A stretch of DNA of 64,000 nucleotides from B30-G6 sp963701385 (GTDB lineage: Bacteria; Desulfobacterota; Desulfobacteria; Desulfobacterales; B30-G6), in assembly GCA_963701385.1 (NCBI GenBank), contig CAVOZW010000002.1, positions 176,362 through 240,361 on the forward strand. The letters run 5' to 3'. The notes below the pieces were generated by a model, which did not search any database, was not told where the DNA came from, and worked only from the letters and a program-made list of their open reading frames with translations. The translations under genes and the position numbers were made by a program. Below, one piece after another: positions 60,386 through 64,000 of the stretch (position 1 is the stretch's first letter; each line of letters starts with the position of its first letter).

Positions 60386-62008
60386 CTATTTGATGATCTT
60401 GGTATAGATATAATTGGGATTGAAACCGGTTACCGAACGGCTGATCCCTTTAACATTTTTATGCTGAACATAGACGATACTGCCTTCGAACAAAGGGATA
60501 ACCCCAATATCGTCGTACATGGCCTGCTGGCATTTGGCGAACGCATCCATGCGTACCTTCGGCTCGACTGAATTGCTGGCGATGCGGATATTCTCGTCAT
60601 ACACCGCGTTTTTCCATTTGCCGGAGTTGTTCGCGTTCCAGGAGGCAAACAGTTCCGCATAGGTCATGGGATCGTCGTAATCCGGCAGCCAGCCGCCGAT
60701 CACCATGTCAAATTCACCGGCACTGGCCTTGGCCAAGCGCTGTTTGAAGATCTGTTTGTCGAGTTTGATATCCAGACCCAGGGCACCATTAAACAAGCCC
60801 TGCAGGTATTCACCCATCTTGGCAATCGAGGGGGTATCGTCGCACAGCAGTACCAGGGGTGGAAAAGTGTCGATACCAAGCTCTTTTTTTGCCTTGGCCA
60901 GAAATTCCTTAGCGGCCGCTTTATCGATTTTGTGTACCGGGACCGGATATTCCTTGCGGAATTTGTCATTCACGCCCTCCAGAAAAGACATCATGACGCT
61001 GCGTCCGGGCAGGGTGCCGGGAACCCCGACTACCTTGTCGGCAAACAATTGGGGGTCAAAGACCGCACGAAGGGCTTTTCTGAAGTTCAGGTTGGCAGTT
61101 ACTTTGCCCTCACGGTGGTTGAAGACGATGTAGCGTAAGCGGCCGCTGTCGAACTTGCGAATCTTCATTTTGCTTTTCATGGCCGTCTTGATCGTCTCGG
61201 AATCCAGCTCAGCCACGACGATTTTGTCGTCTTTGAAAAGGTTCAACAGGGCCGTGGTATCGGCCGTAATGTAAGGACAATCGATGACTTTAAGGGTAAC
61301 CGCGTTCTTGTTCCAGTAATTTTCATTTTTTTCCATTCTCAGGGAGGCACCATGGACCCACTTGGTCAGCTTGAAAGCCCCGTTGTACAGCAGGTTCGAG
61401 GCTTCGGCGGCATATTTGCTGCCCATGCTTTTGTAAAAATCCTCCCGTACGGGAAAATAGGTCGAAAAAGCCGCCAGGCCCAGAAAATAGCCGCAGGGAT
61501 ATTCGAAATCGACCTTCAGGGTATAATCGTCGATGGCTTTGACGCCCAGTTGGGTGAGATCTTTTATTTCACCGGTATTGATCGCCTCGGCATTTTTCAC
61601 CGGGTACACGATAAAGGCGTATTCGCTGGCCACCTTCGGATCAACCGCCATGCGCCAGGCGAACACAAAATCTTTGGCAGTTACAGGCTTTCCATCGCTC
61701 CAGAGGGCATTTTTTCGCAGGTAGAACGTCGCCCCCTTGGAATCGACGTCCCAGCGTTCAGCCACCCCCGGTGCCAAGCGCCCCCGCCTGTCATAGCACA
61801 ACAAGCCTTCCATGACGTGGCCCAGCACCATCATGCTGACCGAATCTTCGGTGAGGAAGCTGTTTAGCTGGGGCGGTTCCTGATTTAGGGCGATTCTGAT
61901 AATCTGATTTTCGGCATCGGTGGCTTGGTCACCAGCATAAGTTACGACAGCAGAACACAGCAAAATTACTGCTAAACAAAATATAAACCTGGGTGATAAA
62001 ATTTTCAT
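60386..62008 (-). CDS. ABC transporter substrate-binding protein, family 5 (first of the operon)
   Basis: 540 aa from ATG 62006-62008, preceded by AGGAGG; the frame reaches 62089 but the shorter start gives a clean signal peptide (FIFCLAVILLCSAVVTYAG). Mature part resembles OppA: IIRIALNQEPPQLNSFLTED, WDVDSKGATFYLRKNALWSD, and VIGGWLPDYDDPMTYAELFA. First gene of the second peptide operon and divergent from a LysR-type gene. Its similarity to OppA is closer than that of the second binding protein. Confidence 0.95.
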   Translation of the reverse strand: MKILSPRFIFCLAVILLCSAVVTYAGDQATDAENQIIRIALNQEPPQLNSFLTEDSVSMMVLGHVMEGLLCYDRRGRLAPGVAERWDVDSKGATFYLRKNALWSDGKPVTAKDFVFAWRMAVDPKVASEYAFIVYPVKNAEAINTGEIKDLTQLGVKAIDDYTLKVDFEYPCGYFLGLAAFSTYFPVREDFYKSMGSKYAAEASNLLYNGAFKLTKWVHGASLRMEKNENYWNKNAVTLKVIDCPYITADTTALLNLFKDDKIVVAELDSETIKTAMKSKMKIRKFDSGRLRYIVFNHREGKVTANLNFRKALRAVFDPQLFADKVVGVPGTLPGRSVMMSFLEGVNDKFRKEYPVPVHKIDKAAAKEFLAKAKKELGIDTFPPLVLLCDDTPSIAKMGEYLQGLFNGALGLDIKLDKQIFKQRLAKASAGEFDMVIGGWLPDYDDPMTYAELFASWNANNSGKWKNAVYDENIRIASNSVEPKVRMDAFAKCQQAMYDDIGVIPLFEGSIVYVQHKNVKGISRSVTGFNPNYIYTKIIK

Positions 62009-62404
62009 GATCCCTCCTATTTCTGTGTTAATTGAAGAGTTATTCGAAAATAGATTTCCCCCGGTTGGAGCCGGAGTCCTTACGGTCACAACGCCATGCG
62101 AGGTCGATAAAATAATATGACGTCTGTTCGCGCTACAATATTTAGAATGGCTCGTTCATCTGCGGTCAGACCCGTGGTGTTCTGTCTTCGGCCGCATGAA
62201 ATTATTTTATGGATGGTCTATCAAGGAATGATTTTTCTAAAAGAAAATAAATGATATTTTATTTTTCATTTATAAATGCTATACGCGGGATAATTATAAT
62301 GTCAAGTCATATAAGTGCATGGTGTATGCGCAAATATTATTGCTTTACCGACGTTGTAATTATGAACTGGACGACCAATTACTAGCGGGGAAGGATCTAA
62401 CCCA
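62009..62404. other. Divergent regulatory region between the OppA-like and LysR genes
   Basis: No gene in these 396 bases. It must hold the promoter of the peptide-transporter operon and, on the other strand, of the LysR-type gene. The part near 62220-62300 is strongly AT-rich. I could not settle on a particular LysR box or -35/-10 pair. Confidence 0.4.
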
Positions 62405-63302
62405 ATGAATTTCAGACAGCTCGAGGCCTTTCGGCATGTTATCTTGACCGGGACCACCAAGGAAGCCGCAAGTCGTATGTTTATCACCCAGCCTGCAATC
62501 AGCCGCTTGATCATCGCCTTGGAAGAGGAACTAGGCTTCACACTTTTTAACCGTATAAAAGGACGTCTGCAGCCGAACACAGCGGGCGGGACGTTTTTAT
62601 GATGCCGTTGAGCAGAATTTTCTGGGCGTGGAACGTCTGGATCGGACGGCTGAGAGAATTCGCCGCAGCGAACCTCGTGAGTTGAAAATTGCCTGTACTC
62701 CCGCTTTGTCGGCAACCCTGTTGCCGATTGCCATTAAAGCCTTTCGCGTCCATTATCCCACGATCATGATCAATGTTGACACGGTAATTGTCACGGATCT
62801 CCTAAAACGGATACAGCAAATGCGAGTTGATTTAGCCGTAACCCTCGCCTTTCCACCTATCACCGGCATTGAAATGGAAACGTTACTCGAAACCGAAAAT
62901 TACTGTGCCATGTCTATTTCGCATCCACTGGCATCGAAAGGCGTCATTGTCCCCGAAGACTTGGTCGGGATACCGCTGTTAAAAACCCTGCCCACCGGAC
63001 CGCTCACCTGGGAGGAGGAGGAGCAAATCTTTCAGAAAGCCGGTGTGAACCCAAGATACGTAATGGCTTATCATACCTCGCACACGGGTTACGCCATGAT
63101 CGCCCAGGATCTCTGCGTCGGTTTGATGGAACCCTTCGCCGCCCAACACTGGCGCAACGAGGTTGTGCTGCGCCCGTTTCGTCCGCGGTTGAAATTGACC
63201 TACGCCTTGGCATATCCCTCTCCACAGATACAATCGAAACCGATTTACGATTTTCGCGAAGCTGTCAGGGAGGCTTTTAAGAACTGGACGTTTCCTTCTT
63301 GA
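62405..63302 (+). pseudogene. LysR-family transcriptional regulator, frameshifted by one base
   Basis: Residues 1-60 are the LysR HTH (MNFRQLEAFRHVILTGTTKE, FITQPAISRLIIALEEELGF). The frame stops at TGA 62600-62602. With four rather than five T at 62594-62598 the sequence would continue TFYDAVEQNFLGVERLDRTA into the intact effector domain (ELKIACTPALSATLLPIAIK and onward to 63302). So one extra T broke the gene, or it is a homopolymer read error. Divergent from the peptide-transporter operon, which it probably controlled. Confidence 0.85.
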
Positions 63303-64000
63303 TGGTAATGATTTGACATTATTAATCTCCTGGAGGTAACAACGCCCCCGTGATCCGCTCACATATCCGGCAATTATAAACCGGACCTAAAAGCGCAGGC
63401 TTTGTGTCCTTCCGGCAAACGTGAAAAGCAACAATAAGTTTTGAGAGACGGTGGATTTGGGTTAAGTGCTGGGGGGGCCATTCGGACTCAAGAAGGCTCT
63501 CGCCATAGCCCTTTTTTAGATAATTTCAGGATGATAAATGGCATTTTACAGGGTCTCATATCATTTTGCTGAACATTCTCAATCCCAGATTATTCCAGAA
63601 TAACTCCAGAACAAATATCCCCATGCTTTTTCAAAGCTTACAAACGCAAATATCAATGTTGCTGGGGTCGGTGCTGATAAAGATTACATCAAATCCGAAG
63701 AATACTTCCAGGCTTGGACTTTATGATTCAGCCTAAATAAATGATATTACAGATAAAAAAGTTCAAATCAACTGTTGGATAGTACCTTTCAGGGGTGTTG
63801 ATTTTCACCTCACGTCAATAGTATCTGTATATTTAGGGGAAGCTTCAAATACAGACCTATCAAGGATTCGGTAGATATTTACATACTGACCTAAAATTTA
63901 ACAATTCTTGAATTGCGCGTATACAAGATATGGTATCAGCTCATTGGCAGCAAAATACTTGATTTCTGACATAAATCATTTGCCTTGCGCCGTGGATGTC
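63303..64000. other. Right-hand 700 bases without a convincing gene
   Basis: AT-rich. The best open stretch is about 40 codons ending at 63726 (reading NVAGVGADKDYIKSEEYFQA then a stop), which has protein-like character and may be the tail of a lost gene, but no start or family is visible. No RNA gene or repeat was recognised. Confidence 0.4.

Noticed and set aside
62600..62602. TGA in the LysR gene as a selenocysteine codon
   Set aside because: The protein resumes in a different frame, so a frameshift and not recoding explains it. The same holds for the helicase TGA at 7987-7989.
1..64000. tRNA or rRNA genes
   Set aside because: No cloverleaf or conserved rRNA segments were recognised by eye; a covariance search (tRNAscan-SE, Infernal) would be decisive.

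Overview
The window (about 50% GC, strongly bacterial gene layout) looks like a chromosome segment of a strictly anaerobic Desulfobacterota-type bacterium, probably a sulfate reducer or close relative that degrades aromatic acids. The main grounds are a complete class II (tungsten, ATP-independent) benzoyl-CoA reductase cluster bamBCDEFGHI with an in-frame UGA/selenocysteine codon in bamF, a second bamBC pair, a third aldehyde:ferredoxin-oxidoreductase-family protein, a molybdopterin enzyme, and many peptide and branched-chain-type ABC transporters. Genus-level assignment is not possible from the sequence alone.

Layout. 1-4.6 kb: a peptide-type ABC transporter operon (reverse strand, running off the left edge) with an Lrp/AsnC regulator, divergent from a non-pyrrolysine MttB-family methyltransferase (4.8-6.3 kb). 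6.3-16.3 kb: mostly housekeeping genes: a frameshifted MrfA-type helicase fused to an MrfB-type exonuclease, a CNNM/CorC protein, a GAF/HD-GYP protein, efp, guaA, a coiled-coil membrane protein and larB, then a decayed panE-like gene. 17.3-21.9 kb: a five-gene branched-chain/aromatic-acid-type ABC transporter. 22-23.2 kb: a MaoC hydratase and a HigBA-type toxin-antitoxin pair. 23.6-35.3 kb: a TetR regulator and the bam operon. 35.7-42.2 kb: bamC2 and bamB2 facing a MarR regulator with a molybdopterin oxidoreductase and an SDR; the divergent region carries two copies of a likely MarR operator.

42.2-53.5 kb is an accessory zone: an IS200-type transposase remnant split by a decayed four-helix-bundle (23S rRNA intervening-sequence) protein gene, a three-gene operon (MFS transporter, a 1037-residue fusion of an AOR-type tungsten oxidoreductase with a sphingosine-1-phosphate-lyase-type PLP enzyme, and an FGGY kinase), several gene fragments, a candidate integron attC site among small hypothetical genes, and copies of a palindromic repeat. 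Two 118-bp full copies and one half copy of this repeat are present; one copy interrupts a small gene and another abuts a beheaded TetR gene. 53.9-63.3 kb: a UspA protein, a second peptide-type ABC operon with two binding proteins and a permease carrying an inserted fibronectin-III-like domain, and a divergent LysR gene broken by one extra T.

How the genes may work together (inference): the LIV-type transporter and MaoC hydratase next to bam suggest uptake and beta-oxidation-type processing of aromatic or alicyclic acids, with the Bam complex dearomatizing the CoA thioester. The MFS/AOR-lyase/kinase operon suggests import, phosphorylation, retro-aldol cleavage and immediate oxidation of the released aldehyde. 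It is the best candidate here for an undescribed system.
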